Shown here: positions 29,630 to 41,461 of the stretch, one piece after another
Layout of the letters: every line of letters starts with the position of its first letter
Position numbering within the stretch: position 1 is the stretch's first letter
NCBI GenBank assembly: GCA_964017065.1
Contig: OZ024783.1
Span: 7,042,869 to 7,106,868, forward strand
Length of the DNA: 64,000 bases
Direction of reading: 5' to 3'
Origin: Haliclona indistincta
Lineage: Eukaryota; Porifera; Demospongiae; Haplosclerida; Chalinidae
Position numbers and translations under genes: made by a program
The notes under the pieces: model-generated
Seen by the model: only the letters and a program-made list of their open reading frames with translations
The model's database searches: none
Told to the model about the DNA's origin: nothing

Positions 29630-31925
29630 ATGGCGTCGCTAAGACAAGTGGTCGGGCTTTGGAGGACTTGCGTGACGGTAATAGACTGCTTCCAGTATCT
29701 GTAGGAGTATAATGCGTGTCTCTATTGTTACAGGTTGGCGCAAGAAGAGCTAGTGTGCGCACTGCAGCATCCAGTGCAGCCGAGCCAATCAAGGTGAGCT
29801 GGGACTTTGTTTTGATCACTCCTAGTGAGTAACTGTCTACTCTGCTAGGCTCCTGTCCAAGTGTATGGCGTAGAGGGACGGTATGCTCACGCGCTGTTTG
29901 CTGCCTCGTCAAGGAGCAAAGCAATGGAGAAAGTTGAGACAGAATTGAAAGATTTTCAGGTCAGAATCAAAACGTGTTTGTACATGTATCGGTTGACTTT
30001 AAAATTTTGATACAGGGTATGATGAAAGCAAGTTCACGATTGACAGATTTTTTGAATAATCCAACCATTAAGAAGCAACAAAAGAAAGGTTGGAATAATG
30101 CATTGAACTAAATCTTTAACACAGCTGCTGTTGTACAGTCTGGTCCATGTAGTGAAGCACTGATGCCTTTACTCATTGTACATTTGCCTTGAGAATTGGT
30201 TATTGGGCAATTTTGCTAAAGTTAACCCTTTCATCTGAGTACATGTTTCATATAACGGGAAATTTTCGCTGGATAAATTTTTTTGCGAATCGAAAATATT
30301 AAACATTATCCCTTGTTTTTGTTGGGACAATAGCGCTAATTTGCAAAAATATTATTTGCGAAATGCTCTATCTTGCACATTCGCGAAAAAGTTTTGCCCC
30401 GCGAAATTTTTGCTATACGGTATATGGAATTTAGAGTTTCCTACTTTAGAAGACTAGTGACTAATTTGAACATAAGATCTTCAAGTGCTGTTTGCATGAT
30501 GGGGATTTTTGTTTGGTTTGTTCAGAGTCACTGGAAGGAATTCTCAAGGACAAGAAGTTCAGCAGCTTGACGCAAAACCTCTTCGGTAAGAGCCCAGTCA
30601 ACTTTTAAGTACCATGCTTTATCTGAAATAATTCCTTAGCCGCAATGGCAGAGAACAATCGGCTACCCAGAGTGTCCGGAGTGATCAAGGCATATGGAAC
30701 AATAATGAGTGCGTATCGTGGAGAGATCACATGTACCGTGACCACTGCTAAGGTATTATCATGTAGCCTGAGCAAATGGTCACTTTGTGCTTTTTCCTGT
30801 TCAGCCTCTGGATAGCAAGTATCAGAACGAGCTAACAGCTTCACTGCAAGGCTTTGTCAAGAAGGGAGAAGTACTCAAGATTGAAACACGAGTAAGTAGA
30901 CTTAATTTAAGAGAGAGGAGAATTGGTTTTGTTATTGGGCAACACATACTGGTAGAGCACTACACGCGATGAGTTGCGTAAAGCACAAACTCGCTAACTA
31001 AACTGTGCTATCAGTGTTAGCAGCAGCGATAGTACGTGCTGGACTTGAAATTACACTAGAGATTTAGAGTCTGAGTCGTCCACATAGTGATATTGACGAC
31101 TGAAAATGTGAAAGTAATGTCACAGGATGCATGAGTTTGATGGATTGTACACTTTATAAGTCTGCTCCCAATTCTTTCCTCGTTCTAGTAGCCCTATTGA
31201 ATGCGCCATACCTTCAGTGAAGAATCCATTAAAACCAGTAATTTTGACAGCCCATAAAAATTTTAACTTAATTTTTGAATGTCTTGGGACTTTAGAAAAT
31301 ATAATTTTGTTTGGTGTGAAAGATTTGACAAGCAAACGAGTGGTGCTGTGATAAAATAGTCCATCATGCCTGCTTGGGAACCGAGAAACTTGCCTGCAGT
31401 AGACGTAGGGAGTACAATGATGCATTGGCTGATCGGGCTGAGATTAATTATGCCCGTACATGTGAAGCCATAAACGCTAAGCAAATCGCCCTACTGAGCT
31501 CGAGGCATCTTATCTAGCGTATGTTCACCGTTTCTTCGACGGTTGTCTCGCTTTTTTGACTCAATCACAGCACACTGTCATCGTCCACTCAAGCGAGTGC
31601 ACAAAAGGACTTGATAATTATTTTAAATTTTTAATCAAGAAAAATTTGTCATGTTCAATTTTTCAAAAATTATCAGGTCAGCTTTCGAAAATTATATCCT
31701 AACTGTTATGCAGTATGTTGACATGCTGAAGAAAATGTTCATAATGTTGAACCAAATGTCTCTTGAATTTTAGATTTTATGTTCATGGCCTCATTTTCTC
31801 TCCTGCTGTAGACTGATCCTGCTATTATTGGAGGAATGATTCTAGAGATCGGTGACAAGTATGTGGACATGTCTCTATCGACCAAGGTCAACAAGATGCT
31901 ACAGCACATTGCAGTAGAGATCTGA
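29630..31925 (+). CDS. ATP5PO: ATP synthase peripheral stalk subunit OSCP
   Basis: Eight exons: 29630-29677, 29734-29793, 29849-29959, 30016-30088, 30526-30585, 30640-30752, 30805-30891 and 31812-31925, joining in frame to 221 residues, close to the animal OSCP length. The first about 30 residues ([20 protein letters not shown]) form a mitochondrial presequence. Then come the OSCP N-domain start ([15 protein letters not shown]), [34 protein letters not shown] and the C-terminal [21 protein letters not shown] with the invariant GG. OSCP links the F1 head to the peripheral stalk of mitochondrial ATP synthase. Several introns are 52-61 bp. Intron 7 (30892-31811) is the longest and intron 4 carries a MITE. 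A broken copy of exon 8 lies at 42708-42809. Confidence 0.95.
30250..30424. mobile_element. degraded MITE of the TACCGTATAGC family
   Basis: Located in OSCP intron 4. Left ATAACGGGAAATTTTCGC and right GCGAAATTTTTGCTATACGG are imperfect inverted repeats like those at 42117-42327, with GCGAAT/TTCGC interior motifs. Confidence 0.6.
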
Positions 31926-32255
31926 ACAACATTAGGAACACACTAGCCCTTTAGTGATATCATATATAATTATTATAATTTTGTGTATTTTGTAATATAG
32001 ACACAACTAACCAGCCCTCCATCGATCCACGAGATTCATACTCTTCTAGCTATAGCTACTGTACTTTGGTACCCAAATTTTGCATGCTGAACGGTTCAGT
32101 TCTGAGGTGGAACCAGAATGTAGCGTCGTAACAGTGCTGCCTCGTTTATATAACGTGGTTTTGTTGATGGAGACTTCAGATTGAATTTTCCCGCCTAAAA
32201 TCAATCAGCTGTGGTCGTAATTTTGAATCGAGAAGGATTGGCGCTAAATTTTGAG
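31926..32255. other. spacer between OSCP and the NUP188 copy
   Basis: 3' UTR of OSCP and upstream region of NUP188. The same spacer follows the OSCP exon 8 fragment at 42810-43206, with small indels, so this spacing is ancestral. Confidence 0.6.
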
Positions 32256-33446
32256 ATGACTAGCTCGAGGTAAGCCTGTTGGGGTATGATCCAGCGTCTA
32301 TTTTGCTCTAAACATGCAGCTCGTCGTGTAGGTCGCTGTGGAAGGACCTAGCCAGACAGCTGTCCGTGAGAGACATCGTAAGAGGGCTGTAAGCTTACCA
32401 GTAGTAAACATGGCGACACGTGTTCTCGTTGTCAACCCTTACCCTCTAATTTCCTTTCTCTGAACTCACACACTCCTTCTCAGAACTTGCTGATAGCTGA
32501 GGTGAAAGCGTACAAAGTGAAACTTTCCTCTGGTCTTGACTTCTACGATAATCTACATGCTCTTCTAGTTTGGCAACCGAGTCATAACCGTATATTGGTC
32601 AGCATTTCATATGCACTCTCTAGTTATACCCAAAGCATTCTTCTCTGTGCAATGGTTGTTACAATAAGGTGTACAAAATTATGTATTTCCTAATTTTTCA
32701 CATTTTCCTGTAGTCTCTAGACCATGACCCGAAGAACATGCTCTCCACTTAAAGAGACAGCTGGACCCAGCTGTACTTGTGTGTTCAAGGCTACTACCAC
32801 CAAGAGAGGCTGTATGTGTATGGTATGAAATGATTTATGACAAACTACATTCACAAGGTCTGTGTTTATGTGTCTTTTGGGTAAAGTGTCGAATTGTCAA
32901 GACATGGGACTCTGTTGTCTTCATATATACAGTGATGGAAGTCATCCGTCAGGGTAGGAAGAAGCTTTGCTACTGTATTATCCTTTTGTAGGATATATTT
33001 GCTGAATGTCTGAAAATTATCAAACTAGAAAGTGCCACGTTTACTTCACGAGTGAGTTTGTGTCACATGTGACTTTATGTTCTCATCGTGTGCACTTCAG
33101 CTATGGAAGCAGTTTGAAGCATGTGCTACAGCAGAGGTGCCCGGTCACATTGTGTCATCTGAAGATGAGATGAAGTGGCTACACCAGAATATGCTGGAAC
33201 AAGTTGAGCATTATTCACTCGCTAGCTAACTAACTAACTAACCAACTAATTAGCTAGCTCGCTCGCTCGCTCACTCACCCACTCATGCTCACTACCTCTT
33301 CTTTCTCTCCCTCCTTAGTGTGAACTGCTAGAGATGCTAATCTTATTCTACAAAGACTATGAGTTCTCTCTCAGTGAGCTTGTGTCGAAGTTGACTGTTT
33401 GTATGGTATGTAAAATAAAGCAAAATAGCAATGATCTGTTGTACAA

Positions 33447-34009
33447 TACCGTATAGCCGGTTATTTTCGATGGTCAAATATTTCATTAGTAAAATTTTAC
33501 ATTGGATCAATTATTTTTCGATACTCACTCGCCGTTCGAAAATATAATCCTGGCTAAAATTTTTTGCCCTTCATCTGAAATCAATGGCGTCAAAATGATG
33601 TTGGAGAACTGTATAGTCGTTAAACCACGCCAGCCATGTTTTATGATTGTTAAATGGAACCACAGAGTTGAAGATAAGTTGCTGTACCGCGGTGTCCGGC
33701 TTTTCGCTTATCGTGCGAGTAGTCTCTCACGTGCAGCAGTACGCATGGCAGACATTTCTCTAACAGAGCTAGACGCTTGGCGTTCAGTTTTACTGCTATC
33801 GCGGCACCAAGCTACCCGCTGCTACCGTCAGATTCTGGTAAGAAGCGTTGGAAGTGGGCTTTAGCCTTGATCTGTTCGCATGTGTTTGCACGAGAAAATT
33901 TTGGGCGTTCAAAATGTTTGGTACGGTTCAAATTTTCGTGGATGTAATTTTCGATCTGCAGTTGGTGATTGAAAATAAAATCCTGTTGAAAATAACTGGC
34001 TATACGGTA
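33447..34009. mobile_element. MITE with TACCGTATAGCCGGTTATTT ends
   Basis: TACCGTATAGCCGGTTATTT at the left and AAATAACTGGCTATACGGTA at the right form an inverted repeat of at least 20 bp with one mismatch. The interior is larger (563 bp) than in other family members. It lies in the NUP188 duplicate. Confidence 0.8.
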
Positions 34010-34174
34010 GTTTCTTAGGCTACATGTACAGCTTAGATTTATAGAATGTTCACTTGCACATTTTGTAGCTAGCTACAAGTTGTAATAGAAAACGTTATTA
34101 TAACGGCTCTGGAATTTAATTATCAATTGTTAACATAAGCTCACTTCCAGAGTACATCGTGTGAAGACAGCTAG

Positions 34175-34471
34175 TAGGGGTGGGACAAAGGTTGAATATT
34201 CGAACATTCGTTCGTAAACAAATCATTCAAAATTTTTATCTCCTTTTCGAACATTTGTGCCACACCCACTGTTACTATTTATATACATAGATAAGGCATT
34301 AATTTTGATAACTAAAAACAATTTCAATCTGTAGTGAGGTTATAAAACTTAGTTTTTGTCGTAAATATGCGTTTTGTTACCATTAATGCACATCAAAGAA
34401 TGATTCGAATAATCGTTCATTTGTTCAACAGAATGTTCGATAGTTCACTTTGTACATTCGTCCCGCCCCTA
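34175..34471. mobile_element. short hAT-type MITE
   Basis: TAGGGGTGGGAC at the left and GTCCCGCCCCTA at the right, flanked by acagctag (34167-34174) and acagctac (34472-34479), a 7/8 match to an 8-bp target duplication. 297 bp, ATTCGAA-rich, no coding capacity. Confidence 0.8.
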
Positions 34472-35830
34472 ACAGCTACCTCCTGCTAGTAGAAAGTAGT
34501 CACCATACATACTAAAAATAGCCAAGATGCCTGTAAATGTGTGTATCATCTGTGGTAACAGCCGTGCAAAAGGCAGCAGTGTTTCGATGTGTTGTATTCC
34601 AAGAAATCTGTTGGTGGAATGAAGAGTTGAGAGAGAGAGATAGATATTGCTCTTGAACAGGACAGAAATTTTGCTACTTCCTAGTATGTAGCCGGCATTT
34701 CCTAATGCAGATACTTGGTGCACCCCAGGCAACATCCTTAGAATGCGCATTGGTACTCTAAAAGCTGTGGCGAGCAAGCCAAGACACGTGTTGCTTTAAC
34801 GAGACCTTGATCACCAAGCCGTCAGTGTAGGGCAGCATTGTTTCTTGCTTCTAAGGGCTCACCCAGAGTAATACCAGGAATGTTTTCTTCTACTAATATC
34901 ACTAAAACTGGAGTTGGCACAGTAGTTTTGACGGCCTCGTGGTCTTTGTCAGCTATACTTGCATGGCACTTCCGTTCGCTAACAACTAAACTTTCAGCTA
35001 CCGGATCGCTCTTTGCAACCAGCGCTTACAATAGACACTATCATGTGAATCGGCATGCTTTTTACTACTGTTTTTGAAGTTCATAATCTTCATAGAGCAG
35101 GTGCATGCAGTGAACTACCAGCTGGTCTTGTAACAACCAGCAATGACGAGGCACTCCAAAATCGGTCAAGAAGTACTTCGAAAGTGACATTACATTTAAT
35201 TAACATATTTCTGGTTGTAATCGATCGTGCATTGTGTTGATTTGTGTTTGATTTTTTTGTCACGAACAACAAAAGCATTCTTATTTCCAGATCAATGGTA
35301 TCACTGTGTTCTTTGTCTTATTTTTCATAGAAAGTTGGATTTGCAAACAGTTCATCTCATGCACGACAACCTCCATGCTCATATCAGGTAAACCTGGTCA
35401 CTGGAATTCACACTGTGTATGATCTTTCCATTTTACCGATGGGGAATTTTCTTTCTCACTTGTGCTGTTTGGTGCTACCTGAAGGAATCAACATTGAATG
35501 GATACTGCAGAATGGGAACAGACCCACAGAGTATGGGAATAGGGATAATGTTGTTTATTTTTGTTTTTTTTTGACTGTGGAATGCTAAACCATCACTTAT
35601 TGCTACCCATCGTCTTGTCTAGAGGTACATGTACTGTTTACTTGCTGTTTTTGTCTTTCTAGTACTACTAGTATAGTTGCAATAGCATTTAGCACTAAAA
35701 GTTTTGGCGATGCAGAGTATTGGTAATCGCTGAAGTACAGGATTAAAGCTGGTTTAAGGTGTGTTTACACCACACTGTCAATGCGCATTAATTGCGTTCA
35801 CACCAAAACATAATCGAATCAAACTGGTTA

Positions 35831-36310
35831 AGGCCTTTTCACACTACAAAGTGCATTGAATTCGCTTCGGAGAATCGTTTGTCCAAGGCAAATTCAACTA
35901 GTGCGCATTACATGCGTTCCCACTACAAATCAGGAAGCGATTTGATAAAGAATTAGCCATTACCGCTGTCACGTGACCAAATTCTTCAACTATAGGTGTG
36001 GCGCTCTCTTGGCGTCGCGTCCTAGTCACTTCAGTAGTCCATCCAGCAGTCGTAGTAGCCCTCTAGTTTTTCAGTGCGCACTCACGAAGCACGTTTTTGC
36101 GATTTCATGCAAGAGGTGTGGCTTTGTTATTGATGAATAATAATGTGATTCGCTTGAATCGCTTCCAGTCCACTTCCAAACCACCTCCACACGTGGTTTT
36201 GGTGAAAGTGCATTGAAAGCGAATGCGTTCAGTGTGAACAGTGCATAAATCGAATTCAATGCGCATATAATGTGCATCGAATTCGTAATTAGCCGTAGTG
36301 TGAAAGGCCA
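35831..36310. mobile_element. MITE with AGGCCTTTTCACACTAC ends
   Basis: AAGGCCTTTTCACACTAC near 35830 and GTAGTGTGAAAGGCC near 36296-36310 are inverted repeats. The interior contains further inverted GAATTCAATGCGC motifs. Flanking sequence on both sides has similar ACACCA and GCGCATT motifs, so it may sit inside another related element. Confidence 0.65.
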
Positions 36311-39300
36311 ATCCACATCAGGAAGTGGTTTCGATCCGGATCAATACGAATCGCACAAATTTGCATTGCGAATGAGGATTAGAAGTAGGCGTGTTGTTGC
36401 TGCTTGTGTGTGGCGCAACGAGCGCTTCTCAAAACAGTTTTCACTAAGACTTGCAAAGTTGCAGTCAATAGAAGTATAGATACTTTACACTAAGTATGGA
36501 CATCTAACTTCAAATTTCATGAAGTTGAATATTACAGCAACACAGTTGCATCTGCAGCTGCAAGCTCATTTTTAGTTACTTTGAAAACTCGAGTAACATA
36601 CTAGACTGTTAGATGTCTTCATCTCCAAGTATACATTTAGATTAGACATCTCATAAAAATCTGTGTGGTATGTCTTCACAAGGTGTTTTGACAACAATGT
36701 TGGTTCCTGTTTATACTGAGTGTCAAGTTTACATTGGTATTTTCAATTTACTTCCTCATACTTTAAACAGGAAGCCTAAGGAAGGCATAGCTAACTCTCC
36801 TGCTTGGTTCTTTCCCTCAAGTTCAGAGGTGGCTATCTGTAACGGAAACGACAACTGAACTGTCTCATAAACAGTTGTCATTAGTTAGAGAAAACCAAAC
36901 AGATTCCTTACTTGCTTCTTGCAGTAAATACATCTGAGGGCAGTTATTTACAGACTCACTGGTACACAATAGCGAGGCACTCGAATATCGAATATCCAGC
37001 ATTGGAGAGGTATTACTGAAACAAAACTAGTGAGTTGTCAATACTATAGGATAATGTAGTACTCGGCAATGACTACCCATTCCACTTTGTAAGCACCATC
37101 CTGGGAAACTCATCGAATCTTAAGATGGTTTAGTCAAAAAACCAGGGCACATCAACATTATCATCTTTGTTAATGTCTCAAATTATGTAGTAAAGCCGTG
37201 TATCTACTGTACATGCATCCTCTTACCCAGGGACTAGCACCTGTGTACAAGCTAGTGTCTGGTCACTAGGCTTATTTTGTCATCACTCACAGATCATATG
37301 AAGCTGATTTGGGACACCCTATTTGGTTACAGTCTGTGCATAGTAAATGGTGTGAGATCATGTAAATTTTATAGTAAACAAGACAACCCTTATGAAAAAC
37401 ATGAGTCTATATGCTATAGCCAGTTCTTTCCTCCTCTTTGATTTAAAAACTAAAGTTAACCTCACAACTTATACAACTTCAATCACAATTTACTTCATGT
37501 GAACACAGATAAGGTGGCGAGTGCTCATCAAGATCATTAGCGAATTACTTTTGCTAATTATACAGGTCAGAATCAATGCTCGGAGCTCATGCTATCAGAT
37601 CTGGAATAACTGTGAACACCGGGCGTCATAATAAAGGTGTGTATAAAAGTCCGCGTACTTTTTTGGAGAGAACAAGAGCCTGAAACCGCTATGTTCAGCT
37701 AGTAAAATATCACAATTTGTTATGAATACATTAATTCCTGTACGAATCTTTGTGGGCTGCTTTATAGAACTATTAGCTATACATGTACAATCAAATTTTG
37801 CCTTGGTCATAATATACTCTAGTAGTGCTTTAATAGCTTCATTCTTGTGGATCGTGATTCATAACACTCTACGTTGTATCAAGAGTTCACTACCTGTATG
37901 CAGAGACAGTACGGTGCCTGGGCTAATAGCAGCTAGTAGCCTACCTGTATTTAGTTTCCACCTGGTACAGAAAGAGCTGTACTTAATTACGGCTTCTGTG
38001 TTGATCTCGCTATCTGCAAGTTCCTGGAATGATATCAGTTACAAAGATTACTGGCACCGAAAAAGAAACATGGAAGTAAACATTCTGAATGGAAAGTCTA
38101 GTTTGCCAACAATTTCCTAGTTTTTCTAAACCACATGCCTAGCATGCATCTAAGCATCCCAAACATACGCAAGGGCCAGCGAAATGGATACATGATGTGT
38201 AACACAATCACACTGGTATAGCTGTATATAGCAATGAAGTTATTTAGCTGCTTGTTCTGCCTAATTGTTTGTCCATACTTGCTTATTGTCATACTTACTG
38301 TACTGAATGACTTTGAAAACACTGAATACTGCTATTGTGATAATAAGTCTACTGTTGAATGTAAAACAATAATATGTTAGTGTATCATGAATTTTTCTTT
38401 CTTATTTAAATGCTCAATGCATCTGGGAGTGTTCAAACTTAAGGGCCCAACTGTGAGTTAACACAGGCCAAGGCTGGTCACGTGTGTGCATGTGTGTGTG
38501 TACAATCTTGTTTATCACTGATATGAAAGCTGTAACAAGCAAGCTACATGTAACTAAGTGATCGCACACACACAGTAGTAGTAGCTAACTTTACTGATAG
38601 AATGAAGCACCTAAGGTGCAGATGCCTCGGTGGAATGACACATTATCCACAAACACAACTATCCACCATTCCACAAACACAGCAACTGCAGGCCTAGGCC
38701 CTAGGTGCATTTATACTGGATTTCTGTACAGCTATCACAATGCAGTGCTTTAGTTATGCAATCAGAAGCCAATCAGTGCTAACCACAATTCAACTAGGCG
38801 TGCCTGCAATGTTCAATGTACCGTACAGCCCATGCATACTGAACACGAGCGAGATAGCTTCCATATAGCTTGCTTACACAATTTCTCTGGACCTGCGCTG
38901 CTATCCTGTAGTAAAATTCTAACCTATCAGCTTCTAGGCAGTCGACTGTGGACAGCTTTGCCTTTGGAGAAGTCCAGATCGCCAGCAACGTTAACAAAGT
39001 GAGCATATAGCGTCATAACTCACGAACTAAGCTTCGTATAAAGTTTTCACATGTTCAAAAGCGAGATAATACCGTGTTCTACTTGCATTGCTAGTTTCAG
39101 AACTTAACTTTCAACGTGCGCTACAAAACCGAACCAGCCGTGAGAAATTCACACGGTAACTTACGCACTAAGCTTTAAAATCAAACTTCTGAAAATTCAA
39201 ATCCGAGCAAGTATCGATTTCTACCCGTGTTGCTTTTTTCAGCGATTAGTTTTCAACGAGCGACGAGAAATCGTTGCGACAGACTGACAGAATGAATGAC

Positions 39301-39500
39301 AGAATGACAACACGACTACTGTATGCCTCGTGGCTCCGCCCACCGAGGCATAACTCAGCACCCCATGGAGCACATGTACAATGATGTTCTCAAAAAAACT
39401 GAACTGACTTAAATAAACAATTACACATACCACATGTATACATGGAAGTGAGATAAGTTGACAATTTCATGATAACCTACAATGTATATACTGCGGTAAT
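36311..39500. other. spacer without a supported gene
   Basis: About 3.2 kb. A 132-codon + strand frame at 37722-38120 is hydrophobic but matches nothing I know. On the minus strand, near 37935-38025, a short block bounded by TTCCAG and ACAG|GTAGGC could be an exon (peptide LADSEINTEAVIKYSSFC), but no gene could be built around it. Confidence 0.3.
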
Positions 39501-40625
39501 TCATGTGTACAGCCAAAAAATAAAAATGCTTACAATTACTATAATAATAATAGTACATGTAAACCAAAACTTTTTAGCTTTAAAAGGTTGTCGTCTTTGT
39601 GGCAAATGCAGGCTCATCGGTGTACGTGCAGCGGTGTAGGCATCTCTGATCCTCACAAGTTCCCTTTCCACTTCAGATATATTTTTACGAGACCTTGTGT
39701 CATGGCATAGCATCTTGTCAAAGAGTGCTTTCTCGTCATTGCGGACTTTACGGAAGGATGGGTACAACAGTTCAGTAGGTCTCATACTTCTGGAGCCTTC
39801 TTCCTCTTGAAGCAGCCATCCCAAACCTTCCTCGTATTTGTGGTTTTGATATCTCACTCTAGGAATGAGAGGATTAGGACATTCAGCTATCATGACATAA
39901 ACTAGTCCAAGGGAGAACACATCACATGTTAAACCATACCGCCCGCGCCACACCTCTGGAGCCATGTATTCTTTTGTCCCATTACAAGAACTCATGTAAT
40001 TCTGATATGTCATCTCTTGGTGCTCACCAGAGTCATTTTTACCATCATAAATTGCCTTGGCTAATCCAACATCACCAATCTTCAAGTTGTTATTTGAATC
40101 CACGAGTATGTTAGCCAGCTTGAGGTCACGGTGAGCAATTTTTTGTCCATGGATAAAAGCTAGCCCAACAGCCAATTGTTGGTACAAAAGTATCCGCTCT
40201 AAAAAAGAGGGCAGACAATACCTTGAGCATCTAAGCGATAGGTATTGTTCAAGACTTCCTTGAGCATAAAACTGGGTAACAATTGCTATTCCTCTATATG
40301 CACTCCATGACCATGGCCTCTCGAATGGCCCCTGAAAATCAAATTTACGTACGATTTCAACAATATTCTTGTGTTTCAGCCGAAATAGTTTTTGTGCTTC
40401 TTGGTGACCTTCGTTCACTCGCCGTGAATTCGTTCCTTGCCAAAACTCTAGAAAGGTAAGTTTGCCATAAATTATCTTTATGGCTACCTGGCGACCGTTA
40501 TTTCTGCTATCTGTGGCAAGAAAGACTGTTCCAAAGGCCCCTTCACCTATCTTTTGAACAAAGGTATACTGACCACCATTACTAGCGATGGAATTGGCTT
40601 CAACAGTGTTTATTTTGGTAGTCAT
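39501..40625 (-). CDS. STK35/PDIK1L-like protein kinase with C-terminal membrane anchor
   Basis: A single-exon frame of 374 residues. The kinase domain spans about 20-335: glycine loop GEGAFGTV (27-34), VAIK with Lys50, helix C Glu76, catalytic loop HRDLKLAN (165-172, Asp167), metal-binding motif DVG (185-187) in place of DFG, and YMAPEVW with CDVFSLG. The CNGTKEYMAPEVWRGRY segment resembles the STK35/PDIK1L (CLIK) kinases. Basic residues lead into a strongly hydrophobic C-terminus (WFTCTIIIIVIVSIFIFWLY, about 354-373), which would make it a tail-anchored protein facing the cytosol. Vertebrate STK35/PDIK1L lack such an anchor as far as I know. The intronless structure in an intron-rich region suggests a retrocopy origin. 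No frame damage is seen, so activity is likely despite DVG. Confidence 0.85.
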   Translation of the reverse strand: MTTKINTVEANSIASNGGQYTFVQKIGEGAFGTVFLATDSRNNGRQVAIKIIYGKLTFLEFWQGTNSRRVNEGHQEAQKLFRLKHKNIVEIVRKFDFQGPFERPWSWSAYRGIAIVTQFYAQGSLEQYLSLRCSRYCLPSFLERILLYQQLAVGLAFIHGQKIAHRDLKLANILVDSNNNLKIGDVGLAKAIYDGKNDSGEHQEMTYQNYMSSCNGTKEYMAPEVWRGRYGLTCDVFSLGLVYVMIAECPNPLIPRVRYQNHKYEEGLGWLLQEEEGSRSMRPTELLYPSFRKVRNDEKALFDKMLCHDTRSRKNISEVERELVRIRDAYTAARTPMSLHLPQRRQPFKAKKFWFTCTIIIIVIVSIFIFWLYT

Positions 40626-40680
40626 CGAAGATCTGTCGGCAGCCAGCGGCAGCAGTCATCGAAGGTCTGTCGGCAGCAGC
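40622..40680. repeat. short tandem duplication at the kinase start
   Basis: The motif GTCATCGAAG(A/G)TCTGTCGG with CAGC-rich sequence occurs twice in tandem just upstream of and across the kinase ATG. Confidence 0.6.
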
Positions 40681-41461
40681 GTTTCTTGGTGCTAAAGGCC
40701 TGTCCGCACTGGCATGGCGCGCGAACTCGGGCAGGTTGAATTTAACTGAAACTCGGATAGATCGCGTCCGCACTAGGCTTGAGCCAATTATGCTATTACT
40801 ATAACTTTCCCTTCTATGATACGTAATGCCAGGTGTGTAAATAAATTCTTTGTAATGACCCAGTTCAGACCAGAGATACGCCTACGTACGGGAGGGTAAT
40901 ATAGTATCTCTGGTTCAGACGCTGTGGCATGTGTGGGCGCTCTCAGGCTGTCTAGTATTGATACCGAAGTGCCACTACTAGTGCCTGATCCTTCATTCAC
41001 CGAAACTGCCGCTTCACCATCGGCCAAGTTCGTCGTCATCGCTAATAATGTCTGTGCTCGTCGCTGCTCGAGCTTGCCGCCATTTTAGCATACGCCTACG
41101 TACGTCCACCAGGTCCACCACGCCCATTACGTGCCACGCGCGCTCAACCTCTCGAACTCTCTGGTCATACATAACCACTGATAACGTCGTCTAGCTCTTC
41201 TCTAGTTCATGCTTCCTGTAATAGGTCGGCTCTCAAAACTCTCACGTCAAAGAATGTGCATTGTCTGTCATGGGAGTCGGACCAGAAGTTCGTAGCAGCA
41301 TGGTGAGCCTCGATCACAACTCTGTAAATATAATAAATTAAAGTGGGATATGTGCATGCATGATCTCCCAGCCAGGCCAGATTGACGTTTCTATAAAGAT
41401 GGGGGAAACGAGGCTAGCCATGTCCTATAATGGCTAGCCTATAATGGCTAGCCACTGTAAT

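Larger units (their letters stand above)
32256..35546 (+). pseudogene. broken 5' duplicate of NUP188 (exons 1-11)
   Basis: Exon 1 (32256-32269) and exon 2 (32320-32377) still join in frame. Exon 3 begins at 32484 but is cut after the codons for GLDFY by a deletion that removes the rest of exon 3 and most of exon 4. Exon 5 (about 32714-32824) has lost an internal block and is frameshifted. Exons 7, 8 and 9 (about 32993-33052, 33102-33203, 33319-33403) are well preserved. Exon 10 (about 35332-35391) has an internal deletion and exon 11 (about 35455-35546) ends the copy. Two MITEs occupy the gap between exons 9 and 10. The equivalent introns lack the (CT)n expansions of the intact gene. It cannot encode a full NUP188. 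Confidence 0.88.

Noticed and set aside
37722..38120. 132-codon hydrophobic + strand frame
   Set aside because: No recognisable family, no neighbouring exons, and an equally plausible minus-strand exon-like block overlaps it.
40788..41039. 83-codon minus-strand frame upstream of the kinase
   Set aside because: Ser/Thr-rich low-complexity start, no homology recognised and an inverted CCAGAGATAC repeat inside. It could be kinase 5' region.
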